DNA from: Jaapia argillacea MUCL 33604 | Taxonomy: Eukaryota > Basidiomycota > Agaricomycetes > Jaapiales > Jaapiaceae | Assembly (NCBI GenBank): GCA_000697665.1 | Contig: KL197710.1 | Span: forward strand, 1,649,036-1,713,035 | Length of the DNA stretch: 64,000 nucleotides | Direction: 5' to 3' | In this document: positions 45,101 through 56,293 of the stretch, piece by piece | Numbering within the stretch: position 1 is the stretch's first letter | Layout: each line of letters begins with the position of its first letter | Made by a program: the position numbers and the translations under genes | The notes under the pieces: generated by a model | The model's database searches: none | What the model saw: only the letters and a program-made list of their open reading frames with translations | Told to the model about the DNA's origin: nothing

Positions 45101-46994
45101 CGGAACCATGAAGCAGGGCCAACGAGAGTGGATGTCCAAGGTCTTTGATTCTGCAGAGTCCACGGTGGTACCCCCTGTTCCCAAGAAAGACTGGCCATCA
45201 TCCTCCCAGTCAATAATCTCCGCATCCTCATTGCAGACCTCATCGTCGGCGTATTCTGGCTTTGATGGCAGTACATTCATTACCATGGACAACGAATCCT
45301 TTGCCGGTGATGATGACTCTGACAGTGGTGACGACGCGGGCACCGGTTTATGGAAGAGGCCCCCTTTGAAGCTTGAGACTCACAATATCCCTCCAACTCC
45401 TCCGCCAACACAAGCCATACCTACGGCCACTCCGAAACCCGAGTTTTCAGGGAGGAAACCTCGGCCAGATAGTATTTTTATCACCAACCCAGAGGATACA
45501 TGGGCTGTGCGTCCTCCCCCCGAGGATGTGTACGAACGACTAGAGGAGTTCTTCCCTGGGCATGATCTGGACAAACCAGTCATTGAAGCTAGTTCGGGAG
45601 GGACGTCTCCCACAAGCACCGACTACCCCATACCCCCCCTGCCGACGATCGAAGCTCCCGAAAAGCGTTTCAAGCATAAGAAGTCGATCCGAGTGGTTGC
45701 TGCTGAGCACAAGAAAAAGATCGACCGCACGTCCAGAATGGAGGCTGCCTTAAGTAACAGCAACGTCCGACGACATCGCAGTACGAAGCTTTGGGACAGC
45801 AAGACGGAGGAGGTCACCACTGAGAAGCTCAAGTCCATTGCGTCGGGGCCTGATTCACCATCGCCTTCTGGACCAAAACGTAAGTCGTCGTTTGTGACCC
45901 CACGAACTCATTTCTTGACGCTAACGATCCGACCCAGCCATCTTTAAATGGGTACGAGGAGAGCTCATCGGCAAGGGCACTTACGGACGTGTTTACTTGG
46001 CTCTTAACGCAACTACCGGAGAGATGATTGCCGTGAAGCAGGTGGAGATCCCTCGGACTGCCAGCGACAAGAACGATTCCCGGCAGGTGACGATCGTTCA
46101 AGCTTTGAAACAAGAGAGTGAGACTTTGAAAGACTTGGACCACCCGAACATCGTCCAATATCTTGGCTTCGAGGAAACTCCCACTCATCTGAGCATGTGG
46201 GTACACCGGTTCTCTCCCCAAATCCACTGCTGACATGGTCACTCTAGCTTTTTGGAATATGTACCTGGTGGATCTATTGGCAGTTGTCTCAAGAAACACG
46301 GCAAATTCGACGAGAATGTTACCAAGTCGTTCACCGGCCAGATTCTTGGTGGTCTCGCATACCTCCATTCCAAGGGTATTCTCCATCGGGTGAGTTTCAT
46401 CGGTTTCAGAGTGGAAGTTGGGCTCATTCCTTGTTGCAGGATATGAAAGCCGACAACATTCTTGTGGAGACGTCGGGGATATGCAAGATCTCTGATTTTG
46501 GCATCTCGAAGCGCACTGATGACGTGAACGTCAACGGAGCATTCACTGCTATGCAGGGCTCCGTCTTCTGGATGGCGCCAGAGGTGATCAACTCGAAAGA
46601 AAAGGGATATAACGCCAAAATTGACATCTGGAGTGTCGGCTGCGTTGTATTGGAGATGTGGGCAGGAGAGCGACCTTGGAGCTCGGAAGAGATGGTCGCT
46701 GTCATGTTCAAGGTAACCGTATTTCCTGTACTCCATAAACAATCGTCTAAATGTGGCATCCACCAGCTGTATGGGAAGACGACACCGCCAGTCCCCGCCG
46801 ATGTCCATCTTTCACCCCTGGCCGAGGATTTCAGGAAGAGATGCTTCGCTGTGTAAGTCCACCTTCGAACCCGTAGCGATTTATGGGACTGATTCCATCT
46901 CAGCAATCCGGATGAACGACCGAACGCTACTGAACTGCGGCAACATCCATACCTAACTCTCCCTCCAGGCTGGACCTTCACGGGCTTCAAGTGA
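42103..46994 (+). CDS. BCK1: MAPKKK Bck1 of the cell wall integrity pathway
   Basis: Bck1 relays protein kinase C signals to the MAPKK Mkk1/2 and MAPK Slt2/Mpk1. The start at 42103 gives MADDYRSIATRPRRKNILVV. Ser/Pro-rich sequence is followed by a RA-like domain (RAVLVTTDADNYVRVDISGA, FSIYLTEFGAFAMGDALSDD, GSLIFFVSHGSA), which is typical of Bck1. A disordered middle of about 850 residues includes a run of nine prolines near 44235. The C-terminal kinase domain begins FKWVRGELIGKGTYGRVYLA; it has VKQVEIPR, the catalytic loop LHRDMKADNILVE (HRDMKADN is Bck1-like), DFG in CKISDFGISKR, and the activation segment MQGSVFWMAPEV. It ends LPPGWTFTGFK at 46994. Introns fall before FKWVRGEL, within THLSIFLEY, between HR and DMK of the catalytic loop, and twice near the end. 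The kinase looks fully active. Confidence 0.95.
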
Positions 46995-47320
46995 GCTGTA
47001 AATACTGACGTCACGGACTATTCTTTTGTTTCATTCTTTTTCCTCTTGTGCATCGGCCGTGTCTTGCTGGTCCTGTCTGGTCACATCTCATTTCATATCA
47101 TCTTGTCGAACGCAACACAACACCCTTTCATCATTTCATGCATTCTAGCATAGTCTTCACCTCTAAACCTGATGTAGCATTTCTCAACGAATACTTGAAA
47201 CATACGTCTAATTTTGCATCGAGATCGGCCATGGGTTGAACTCCCCATGCTGTGCTATGAAGTCATCGATCAAAATAAGACTATGGCCCAAACGATCGAC
47301 TCGACCACTGCTCTTGCATC
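46995..47320. other. Short intergenic region
   Basis: This is the 3' flank of BCK1 and the 5' region of the IQM-like gene on the same strand. A/T-rich stretches likely belong to poly(A) signals. No further feature is seen. Confidence 0.5.
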
Positions 47321-49472
47321 ATGAATGATTTGGAGGCTTCCCCATCGTCGACAACCACCCCTCATCGCGACCTTCCAACGTCTGATGACAAACGCGAAGC
47401 AGAGGCGGCAGCACGCATCCAGAGGGCATGGAGGGACAGAGGGATGACCAGCGCCCATGCAAGGTGGAACGACGCAGCTGTGCATACTAGGATGAAAGTA
47501 AGCCAGATATCGTCCTCGAGTGATCGACGAATAATAACCGGATGAAGCTTGACCGAACTGCTGCAGATAAAGGCAAAAACGATGTCCAGTCTCGCTGGGC
47601 CAGAGCAGTGTTCTCAGCCGGGCGACTCCAGGACGATGATAAGACACTATCACAAGGAGGTTTTCATGATCCTGACCGTATGAGCAAAATCCTTGAAACG
47701 CAACATTGGCTTGAGCTAATAGACGGGTCAGTTCGTTTGACTCCCACCACTGGCAGGAGCCGTCAACTTACCAGATTATTGTAGGAAGCATCGTTACGGC
47801 TCAAACCGTTGAGTGATTTTACCTTTCATCTATTGGTGGTCAGTACGTCCTGACTATCCATCAGTAAAGGCCCGTTGATTCCTCCACCTGAATGCTTTCT
47901 TCCATTTTACACCTCCATTTGCAGTACTATCACAGGAGGTGGCGGCAAGAAGACACTACAGAGAATTTCTTCCACTGGTCATTTTTTCCAAAATTTGTCT
48001 TGCTCTCATACCTTTCTGACAAGCCTGACAACATGATGTAGGTTGGATCGTGGAGGCGGGAAAGATTTATCTCTGGACGAGTGTCCAAGAGATCATTTGG
48101 AACAAGAGGTTTGTCTCAACGAGTCATCCCGTCTCATCATATAAAGCTAAACCGCAACCCAGCGTATAGTGTAAGTTCCAAGTCGGATGGATTTCAATAA
48201 TTAGGAGCTAATTTGGGGTAGCTATCTGTCATCTGAGAAGCGTCAGTGTTTCCTCGTTCTCATCGACAATTCAATTATCGGTTGATGCTCTTCCTCAAGG
48301 TCGAAATTATCTTGTAGAAATTGACAACGAAGGCAAACTTCGGTGGGCAAGAAACCACGAGCTGGTGGACACGTCTGCCGGGGAATGGAAGGATGCTGGC
48401 GATGGCAAGGGAATAGTGCCCATCGACAGCGCGCAGCCTACTCCAAGACGTCGTGAAAGCTTCGGATCCTTGCCGCCTTCCCCTTCGTCCTCCAGGTCTT
48501 CGTTGTCTGCAGCCGCCATGCATTATACAGAACCTCCGAAAGGTAACAATCCTATCATTAGAAGCTTCCGCAAGCATTTTACGTTATTAAGAAAGACCGT
48601 GAAGAGGAATACCTGGATATACGTTTCGGTACATCATCCATCTCGTTTTCAGGTTGCCTATGCTGAGGTCACTTTACAGGATAAGAATTGTGCGTCATAC
48701 GTATCTTGAGTTCCTGTCCCAACGTCCCTGATCATTGCGTCAGACAACATTTTTGTCGGCATTAAAGGTTTGTCTGATTCATCTCGGTGGTCTTGACTTA
48801 ATCACCTTTGTTCGTAGAAACGGGAAGGTTTCAACACTCATCCTTTCTCGGCGGTGCCTTGGTCACTTCCGCCGGCCTGATATCTGTCGATCAAGGAGTG
48901 ATCCATTCCCTGTCTCCCCTCTCAGGCCACTACAGGTGACATGGATCACGATGAATATCATGTGGCTCTCTGGTGCTAATCATCGTGTACACTCGCAGGA
49001 CGTCTGTTGAGGTATGTCATCCAAGCTGACGGACTGAGCCAACCATTGATTAATCTTTTGCAGCATTACCGACACTTCCTCAGTATCCTGAAGGAGCGCG
49101 GCGTTGACACTCACAAAGTGCAACAGACGAAAGCCGAGTTGGCCCTTTGGGGGTTAGTTTTTCTTACTCATCCACCTCGTTGGTCATTCTACCGTACTGA
49201 GTCACTGACTTAACGCTCCCTGCAATAGGATAGAGCAGATCGGAAAATGGAAAAAGAAGAAAGGGGCACTGCCAAAGGAGTTCAAGCCATCCCCGAAGAT
49301 GCGTCGTGGAGATGAGAAGGTTGATTGCAAGTCGCTTATCACCGAAGACCTGGGGTCCTGGAAAAAGGATATTCTCTACGGTCGAAAGACGAGTGAGAAG
49401 GGGAAAGGTAAAGAGGGTGGAGACACCCCCCTTGCTTCCGAAGGGCCACCAGAGAGCCGTGACAAGCATTAG
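47321..49472 (+). CDS. IQM-type calmodulin-binding protein (IQ motif)
   Basis: The start at 47321 gives MNDLEASPSSTTTPHRDLPT; an IQ motif follows (AARIQRAWRDRGMTSA). The domain after it reads QSRWARAVFSAGRLQDDDKT, ILETQHWLELIDGKHRYG, YYHRRWRQEDTTENFFHWLD, RGGGKDLSLDECPRDHLEQE, VEIDNEGKLRWARNHELVDT, WIYVS, GRFQHSSFLGGALVTSAGLI and VIHSLSPLSGHYRTS, VEHYRHFLSILKERGVDTHK. The run WL...D, GDGK-like GGGK, E-CPR, FQHSSFLGG, G.I...SGHYR is the signature of plant IQM (IQ-motif) proteins such as Arabidopsis IQM1. Its biochemical activity is not settled. About nine introns are needed. The end is GPPESRDKH at 49470. A linker rich in Ser, Pro and Arg lies near 48430-48520. Function in fungi is unknown to me. 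Confidence 0.84.
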
Positions 49473-49763
49473 CTCCAGCAGCCACATTGTCAAGGCTTGG
49501 GGGAGGCAGACACTCAACCCCCAACAGACAATCAATCCAACACGTAGGCCGCCAGCAATAGTCCAAATGGAATCGTCGACCACAAGGTCTCGCTGATGAA
49601 AAGGTTGATCGTTGATGGAGGATCATGGACTGCATGATATTCCCGGACTTTACCTTCCCCCGTTCCGCATATTGTTGACAGATATCCTCGCTATCTTACA
49701 TGTTTCATATACTTTACGAATGAGACCCTACCGCCTTCACTTTCCCAAATGATCACTTTAGCC

Positions 49764-50540
49764 TCAAGCTCTCTTCCACTCCGATTCAATCTTGGAAACT
49801 CCAACAGGCAAAGCAGACTAAGAAAACGATATGTCAACATCGAAACAGGGCGGAGAATGAGGGAGAGTAACCTTCTCATCGTAATCTACCCACTCCCCCT
49901 CCTCCATCGACACCTCATTGAAAACGGTCCCCGACTCGGCCCCAACACATCTCCAGGTTCCCTAAAGGCTCCGATCAACTCTCCAAGCCTAAAGCATGAT
50001 CGGAATGGCAAAGTATTACCCACCCTAGGATCGAACCCAACGAATTCCAATCCCCTGCAATCTATCGTAAGCAGAGGTGCAAACTGGCCATTGGCTTCGG
50101 CTTTGTAGGGCAGAGTAGGAGATACACTTGGAGGGTCGAATTTAGCAGAGTGCTCTCGTTTGCACAAGCCGCATTTCCAGACAAAGTTGGCAGTAGCTCC
50201 TTTGCTCCCTGATACTTCTCGTTCTTCCTGTCATCACCAGATTGAGTGTGTCGCTGGAAACGAGGGGAGGGAGCTCGACACTCACTGATCGGTTTAGTGA
50301 AACGAATTTAGGGTGGATCTCGTGGCAGCTATTGCATTTCACCTATCGACGACTAAGAGTGAGACGTGAAGAAGGAAATTAATTATACGAGACAAACCTG
50401 AAAGAAATATTCGAACGTTGCCTCATCGGCTGGGACGAGATCCGTGACATTCTCCAGATCGGCTTTGATTGAGAGTTGGAGACGCTGCCCGTTATGAGAT
50501 GCTAAAGAGTGCTCAAGGCCGAGCTTGCACTCACGACCAT
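49764..50540 (-). CDS. CXXC zinc-binding protein, DUF866 (C1orf123/UPF0587) family
   Basis: The start codon at 50540 begins a six-base first coding exon, ATGGTC, before donor GTGAGT; the next exon continues RLQLSIKADLENVTDLVPAD and EATFEYFFQ. Then follow VKCNSCHEIHPKFVSLNR (first CxxC), an exon with KCGLCKREHSAKF (second CxxC), FAPLLTIDCRGLEFVGFDPR, then GTWRCVGAESGTVFNEVSME and EGEWVDYDEK, and a last exon SALPVGVSKIESEWKRA-stop. The two CxxC pairs bind zinc; human CZIB (C1orf123) has the same plan. Total about 165 residues, normal for the family. The precise role is not established; human CZIB binds the copper chaperone for superoxide dismutase according to reports I recall. Confidence 0.88.
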
Positions 50541-50819
50541 TGCTACGAGGTTGAATTTGGAGGATGTGGTCTGATGCCGTGTGGTTCAAGACAGAGATCA
50601 GGAGGCACATCGTCAGAACTAATGATAATGCCGTGCCGCTTCCACATTTGGTAGGATCAAAAATCTATGATGATATTGGGATTGAAAAGCTACACGCTAA
50701 GAATCTAGGGGAATACAACCAGAAAAGCTGTTACAACGACACGGTGAACTCAAAGTCCCACATTTATTCTTTGGAAACCTTTTCTTGTCTATCATCATAT
50801 TTTGCCATCCCATTCAAGT

Positions 50820-53645
50820 TCAGATGAACTTTTTGGACGACCTGGGATACACACCCCAACCTTGCATGATAAAGAACAACCTTCCCGAGAAAAAAAAAGT
50901 CAGCTATCCAAACAGCAATTACTACATCGTACGCGAAATGTATCAACTCACCACTTGACTCGATCTGGCCTGAAGACATGGAACAACAAAACCCAGATCG
51001 CTGTCCACCCAAGTCAGCATTGCTACCCACAAGACGGTTCGGTGGGTCAAACCACTCAACTGAGCTCCATGTAAGTGAAGAAACTCAAAGCGCCCCCACG
51101 AGCACCACTCTTGATGAACCGAATGTTGTCGACCCATAACTTCATATCTTTGGGAAGAGGTCTTGCGCCCTTATCCATGAGCAGAACCAGCAGAACACGG
51201 GTATCTAGAGGCAAAATAAGGTCATATGGAGAGAGTAGGGCCGGTAGCAGCGCACGTACAGATACCAATGTGGCTGTTGGTGGGATGGAGGATCTCAGCC
51301 ATTGCGACTCGGAGAGCCAAAGGGGCGACTTACAAATGACCACTAAGAACATAGTCAAGCAAACGCCATCAGAACGCGGTCAAGGGATAAACAAGGATGG
51401 GCACTTACACAGTGCCTAAAAGGGCAAGGTCAGCCTACAACCTCTCAGACAAAAACAAACGACTCACCGATGGCGTTTATATAAGCCGAGTTGGTCAACA
51501 ACACGGACCAATCCTCGGTACAGAAATTCTGCAAGTACAAATTCGGCCTCTACGAACGCATTCCCAATCAGACTCTCCCGTTCATTCCTAACCGAAAGTA
51601 TGGGTTTACGCACATCATATCCATCAGGGAACAGATCGCCCGGTAAGAAATCCATCTGGGGTCTCTTGAACCCAGTCGCGAGCACCACCACGTCTCCTTC
51701 GAAAACCATTTTTTCTCCTCTATCACCTGGCTTGGAGTCCTTGTCGCGGACGTTGACCTATAAAAACTTGATCGGTGAGAATATGCCACCAACAAAAAAT
51801 ACGACTAAGAAAGCAGCAAGATCAAGATGGACACACCAAAACACCCTTAGTGGTAAATCGCAACGTATCACCCCGAACATAATCGCATTTACCAGCTCGA
51901 ACATGATCTAAAAACACATCATTGACGATCTAGAGTCAGGGGATAAGGACCAGTGTAAGTCCCTGTCCGTATTCTTTTACACGAAAGAACGTACGGGAGT
52001 ACCCTCGAAAATACCTTTCCCTCGAGGAGAGAGGTCTTCGATTCCATGATATTGCCAAGCTCTGAGGAACCATTCCCAGAGGAAACTGCGATACAGTGGA
52101 AAGGTTAGTAGAGTAGCGAAGCATGAAAGGGTCAGCGCCTCGACCACGACTGACCTAAGAGGCATTTCTCGTCCAAACGGCTGAGCAGCAAGTGCAGTGT
52201 CAAAAAAGATGTTCCTATGTCATCCACCATTCAGTCTTATCCAGGAGTAAACGGCAACTTCAACACACCTAGGTATAATCCACTATCACCAATCACGTCA
52301 AACCAGTTCCGCTAAGCATGTACCCCAAAAGTAAAAGAACTGACCTTATCGTCCCTAGCGAGCATGACAGTCCCTTTCGCTCCTTTCCCAAGCGCAGTTT
52401 CAACAGCCTCGACTCCGCTAGCTCCGCTCCCGACGACGACGACGTTCTTCCCCTCTAAATCCGCGTCATCCAATTCACTCGAATGCAAGACAACACCCCC
52501 ATAAACCTGTCCTTCATACTCATCCGGACTATCGTCACCTGCATGCTTCTTGTCCCTACCATTGCTTGGTCCTCCCGTGCCTGAAGAACTACCAGAATCG
52601 GAATCCTCTTCTTCTTGACCAGGCATACCAGGGAAACCGATTCGTGCAGGATCGCCGCATGTCCCGATTGTGACAATGACAGCATCAAAGATTCCATCTG
52701 ATCCGTCGTTGATGATCCAGCGGGCGTGACCTGCTTTTTTAGGGTCTAAATCTTCTGCATCTACATCTACGGATTGGGCTGGCGCGCGTTTCACTGATGT
52801 CACCGGGGTCTAAGAGGAAGAAGGAGTGAGTGAGTGGGTAAGGGAGGGAGGAGGGATGGACTTGCCTCGAATCTAGTCCTGGAATCAAGTTTGTACTCTT
52901 TCCAGACTCTGTGTATTTCTGTAGAGCGGGATAAGCTACGCCGCATGAGACGATGGTGTGATAAGAGTCTCACCTCCAAGGATTTCGTCTCTACGAGGGA
53001 AAGCGTGTGTCCAAAGGAGTCCGGGGAAGAAACGGTATATGAGGGAATTGAGTTGGAGACCTGAGGTTTTGTTTACGTGGGCCCAGATTCCTCCTACGCG
53101 GTCAGTCCCTGTTCGAAATATCAGTTTAGACGGATAGCAGCATACAACAGGGGAAAATTTTTACTTTCGTAGATGACTACTTCGAAGCCATGGGCGATTG
53201 CGTGCCTGAGGATTGAATCAACCAAATATCAACAGGGAAACTTTAGCGCCCATATCAGTAACCTTACGCAGCAGACGATATGCCAGTCAACCCAGCTCCT
53301 GTAGCTCATGTATCAGCATGCGCTGAACCTCTTACCGAAGAAAAGCGCACCTATGACGGCGATCCTCCCCAGCGGCTTCTCCAACTTGCCTGAGTCCTTT
53401 GGTGGGGGCTGTAAACGACGCATCGATTTGAGTTAGCACCCAGCCACATGAAAGAGGTGGACACGTACTGGCTTGAAGAAAAAGATGATAAAGGCCTGGA
53501 TGGTGATATAAAAGAACCTCAAGAGGAAAGCATATATGCGAAAGGGGGAGAGAAGGGCAAGATAGTGTTTTTGGCGGATGAGTTTGCGGGATTCGTGTAT
53601 GAATTCGCGGGTGTTGTGGGTGTATGCTGCGAGGACGAGCGACAT
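50820..53645 (-). CDS. Flavin-dependent monooxygenase (FMO/Baeyer-Villiger-like)
   Basis: The start at 53645 gives MSLVLAAYTHNTREFIHESR and a hydrophobic anchor (FLLRFFYITIQAFIIFFFKP). Splicing gives the FAD site RIAVIGAGLTGISSAA, then HAIAHGFEVVIYES, GIWAHVNKTSGLQLNSLIYR, FPRRDEILGEVR-like text and RVWKEYKLDSRTRFE. Next comes FDAVIVTIGTCGDPARIGFP, then an insertion rich in Glu, Ser, Gly and Asp (52500-52620), LHSSELDDADLEGKNVVVVG and SGASGVEAVETAL (NADPH-binding fold). The C-terminal half has VVLATGFKRPQMDFLPGDLF and SGARGGALSFFTYMEL. The last exons AIWVLLFHVFRPDRVKW and LFFIMQGWGVYPRSSKKFI end at 50820 and suggest a C-terminal membrane segment. FAD- and NADPH-binding glycines are present. 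Substrate unknown; such fungal enzymes oxidise S, N or carbonyl centres. The intron before the last exon is inferred. Confidence 0.86.
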
Positions 53646-54967
53646 TGGTGGATGAGAGCAAGGATGGGGACCACCGAGTTCGCTGGGGAAGCTACTTATA
53701 CCTCGACATCTTCATGAGCAAAGACCCTGATGTCATCCAATCAACTTGCAATCAAGCACATGAAATCGCATCACGTGCAAAGGTAACTGATTGTGACGGG
53801 ATTCCTACTGTTACTGTAGTCACAGTGCTTGTTGGCTCTTGATCAGTGGGTGCTTTCCTGCAGGGTCAGACTTGGCGCGGGGTAAGTTCGCGCGGGGGGC
53901 AAGTACGTGCTCTACTGAAGGCCTCAGGCCTCAGGGCTGGTACTTTATCGCTTTTCCGATCCAACTCTCCGTGTCATGATCAAGAAGCATCCATCATGTT
54001 CATGAACACGATTTAAAGCACCACCCTACCAGAGATCCATGCCTCTACATAATCCCCAACTCGATGACCTGTACTACATCCTGGACGTCTCGTCGACCTG
54101 GACAAATATTGAGCCTGAGGTCTGGGTTCCTGATGCAGCGACTCGTCCTCTGTACCCTGAAAACGATTGTCTCTCACTGAAGCACGATTGACCAGGTCGT
54201 TAACTCTAGTTGTTTGCTCTCTTGGAGGTACACTCATCATCATTTCCGTGAACCGGCAATTGTGAAGTTTCATACAGCGCGTAAGTCATAAAATCCGACG
54301 TGGCCCTTCACTTTCTCTTGCGTTAATCCTCTTTGCCTCGGTGTCCAGGGCTGCTGTCCACCACTCTTCCCCCAACATTGTCAAGGTCTTACGCCCCCCC
54401 GCGTTTCGCCTGTTCTCGTGGTCACATCGGTATATTGACATACCTGCCATTACTGCTCTAATTCCATTCCAAACCTTGGAATCATCACCACAGTGATTCT
54501 CGAATCTGTCTATGCTACACCATTCATTGTATTCACCATCGTGTTCACTGCGGTCGTCCCTGTTTTTTTGAGCTTTCTGGTCTTGAAAGTCCAGGAGTGT
54601 TCCACTGTACAATTTCGTATCAACTTTGGCGGGGATGTTGACTGGGACTGGCACCCATATGTCATTTTGCTTTCGTTGCTATCACATTGCTTTGGAACCC
54701 CTTGGAGCCTTGCATGTTAAGTATTACCATCCTACCTTCCTCGTTGTATGTAGGCTTATTGTTTCGATTATGACTCTCGGTGTACGGCTTTACTAGTAGC
54801 TCAACCACCGTGACTTTCGTCGATATGTATTTTCAACAGCAGCCATGGAATGCGTGACCTGACGCGTGACAACATCACTGGACCGTCACGTCGATTTTAC
54901 CTTGTCTTCGACTGCCGACACCGTTGTCCAACCCGTGCCTCCCGCGACAGCGTCGCAATCGTTCAGC
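53646..54967. other. Intergenic region of about 1.3 kb
   Basis: This divergent region lies between FMO (-) and mS35 (+). I find no frame with a known motif on either strand. A plus-strand frame at 54493-54720 has a hydrophobic run (FIVFTIVFTAVVPVFLSFLV) but no further support. A short inverted pair GGCCTCAGGCCTCAGGGC near 53921-53938 is a local repeat. Confidence 0.45.
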
Positions 54968-56059
54968 ATGCGGCCACCCATTCCCCATCGACTACCGTCG
55001 CTCCCACACCGGTTTGCTCGTTCACTCCATTCTTCTGCGCCATCCCAGATGCCTCGTACACCACGGGGTGCTTCATCAGCAGCCCCCTCTTCCAGCAGAC
55101 GAATCAATGTCCCCCGTGGCCCAGAGCTGGACCTCGATGACGTGGAAAACGCCGGGGAGAGCGACATCGATGATAGTACCACTTTTGGTCACTTAATATT
55201 GAGGCAGAACAGACAACGTCTGTATTATATGAGGCTAATCGAACACGAGATGCCAAAACTCGTCGGTTAGTTCCTCCTTTCTCTTTTCAATGCATAAAAG
55301 CCAAGTGTCGTTTCGTATTGACTTATATGATGAATTCAGCGTTCCGCAAACCATTCGTACCTCCGAACCTAACCGCAACACCTCTCACCATCCGTTCCAT
55401 CTCGTTCTCTGGTGAAAAACACCCGGCAACCGCCAAGCGAGTTATCGTGACACCTGTGTCCTGCCTACCCCTTACATCTCCTCAAGCCATCCACAAAATG
55501 AAAGTCGTCGCAGGCCCCAGGTGGTCGCCTACACCTCCGAAAGACTCGGGGTATACTGGGGCGGAAGAAGAGGGCAAGGACGGATATGTGAAGATTGCCT
55601 GTGAGGATTTTGAGGAGCCTGCTATGAATTTGAAGTGGGCGAGCGACACGTTGGATAGGTTGATTAAGGAGTGTAACGTGCGTCTTTCGTTCTCCCCTCC
55701 TCCTCCGGGTACTAGCTAACCGGGATGATATTTAGGCCAACAACCGGTTCAGCGACCTCCCTCTCGATACGCGACACATCGACGCAAAAGCAAGGAAAGC
55801 AAGGAAGGGCGATCACCGCTATGGAAGGCCAGCTGCGAAACCTTCCTTGAAGGATTTCCCTAAGGAATGGTTACCTGTTCCTGCCGCCAAGGTCGCTCCT
55901 GCGGTCGAAGCTGCAGTTGCGCTATCCGCTGAAGCCGAAGCTTCACTCGCTCATGAGCCCACTATTGCGGCAGAACCCGCATCATTACATGAAGCTGAGG
56001 TTACGCTTCCACTTATGGTTAATGCTGAAGAATCTCCTGTACCCGCTGCGAGTGCATAA
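54968..56059 (+). CDS. Mitochondrial small-subunit ribosomal protein mS35 (Rsm24/MRPS28 domain)
   Basis: The start at 54968 gives MRPPIPHRLPSLPHRFARSL, a basic leader that fits mitochondrial import. The conserved core reads GPELDLDDVENAGESDIDDS, FGHLILRQNRQRLYYMRLIE, HEMPKLV, an intron, then FRKPFVPPNLTATPLTIRSI, SFSGEKHPATAKRVIVTPVS, KMKVVAGPRWSPTPPKDSGY, VKIACEDFEEPAMNLKWASD, TLDRLIKECN, an intron, and ANNRFSDLPLDTRHIDAKAR. This matches the MRP-S28/Rsm24 domain of mS35. A tail rich in Ala and Glu (VAPAVEAAVALSAEAEASLA) ends SPVPAASA at 56059 and is longer than needed. An upstream GTG-started frame exists, but this ATG with its leader is the better start. Confidence 0.85.
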
Positions 56060-56221
56060 TAGAGATGATTTTTTGCTCATTGAAGCTTCTTTTTCGTCTG
56101 GGCGCGTTCGTTATGTGATGTGATCACGCCTTCAATTCCTTGTTCTCATGGACGGGCTTCCGGGACGCGTCGTACCTGAGTACTGAGTACTTGAGTCTCG
56201 TGTCCATTCATCCTCTCCCAC

Positions 56222-56229
56222 TTATAAGG
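56222..56229 (+). promoter_or_regulatory. TATA-like box for the nitrilase-family gene
   Basis: TTATAAGG lies 65 bp before the start codon at 56294, a normal distance for a TATA box in filamentous fungi. Directly upstream (56176-56194) is a repeated GAGTACTGAGTACTTGAGT that could be a factor-binding site. Confidence 0.45.
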
Positions 56230-56293
56230 TACATTCCCTCTGTCTGCTGTTAACTCTTGACCTCCTTTCCAAGACACTTCACCACCTCTGGGA

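Noticed and set aside
54493-54720. Small hydrophobic plus-strand protein upstream of mS35
   Set aside because: One hydrophobic run, no homology and no splice or promoter support.
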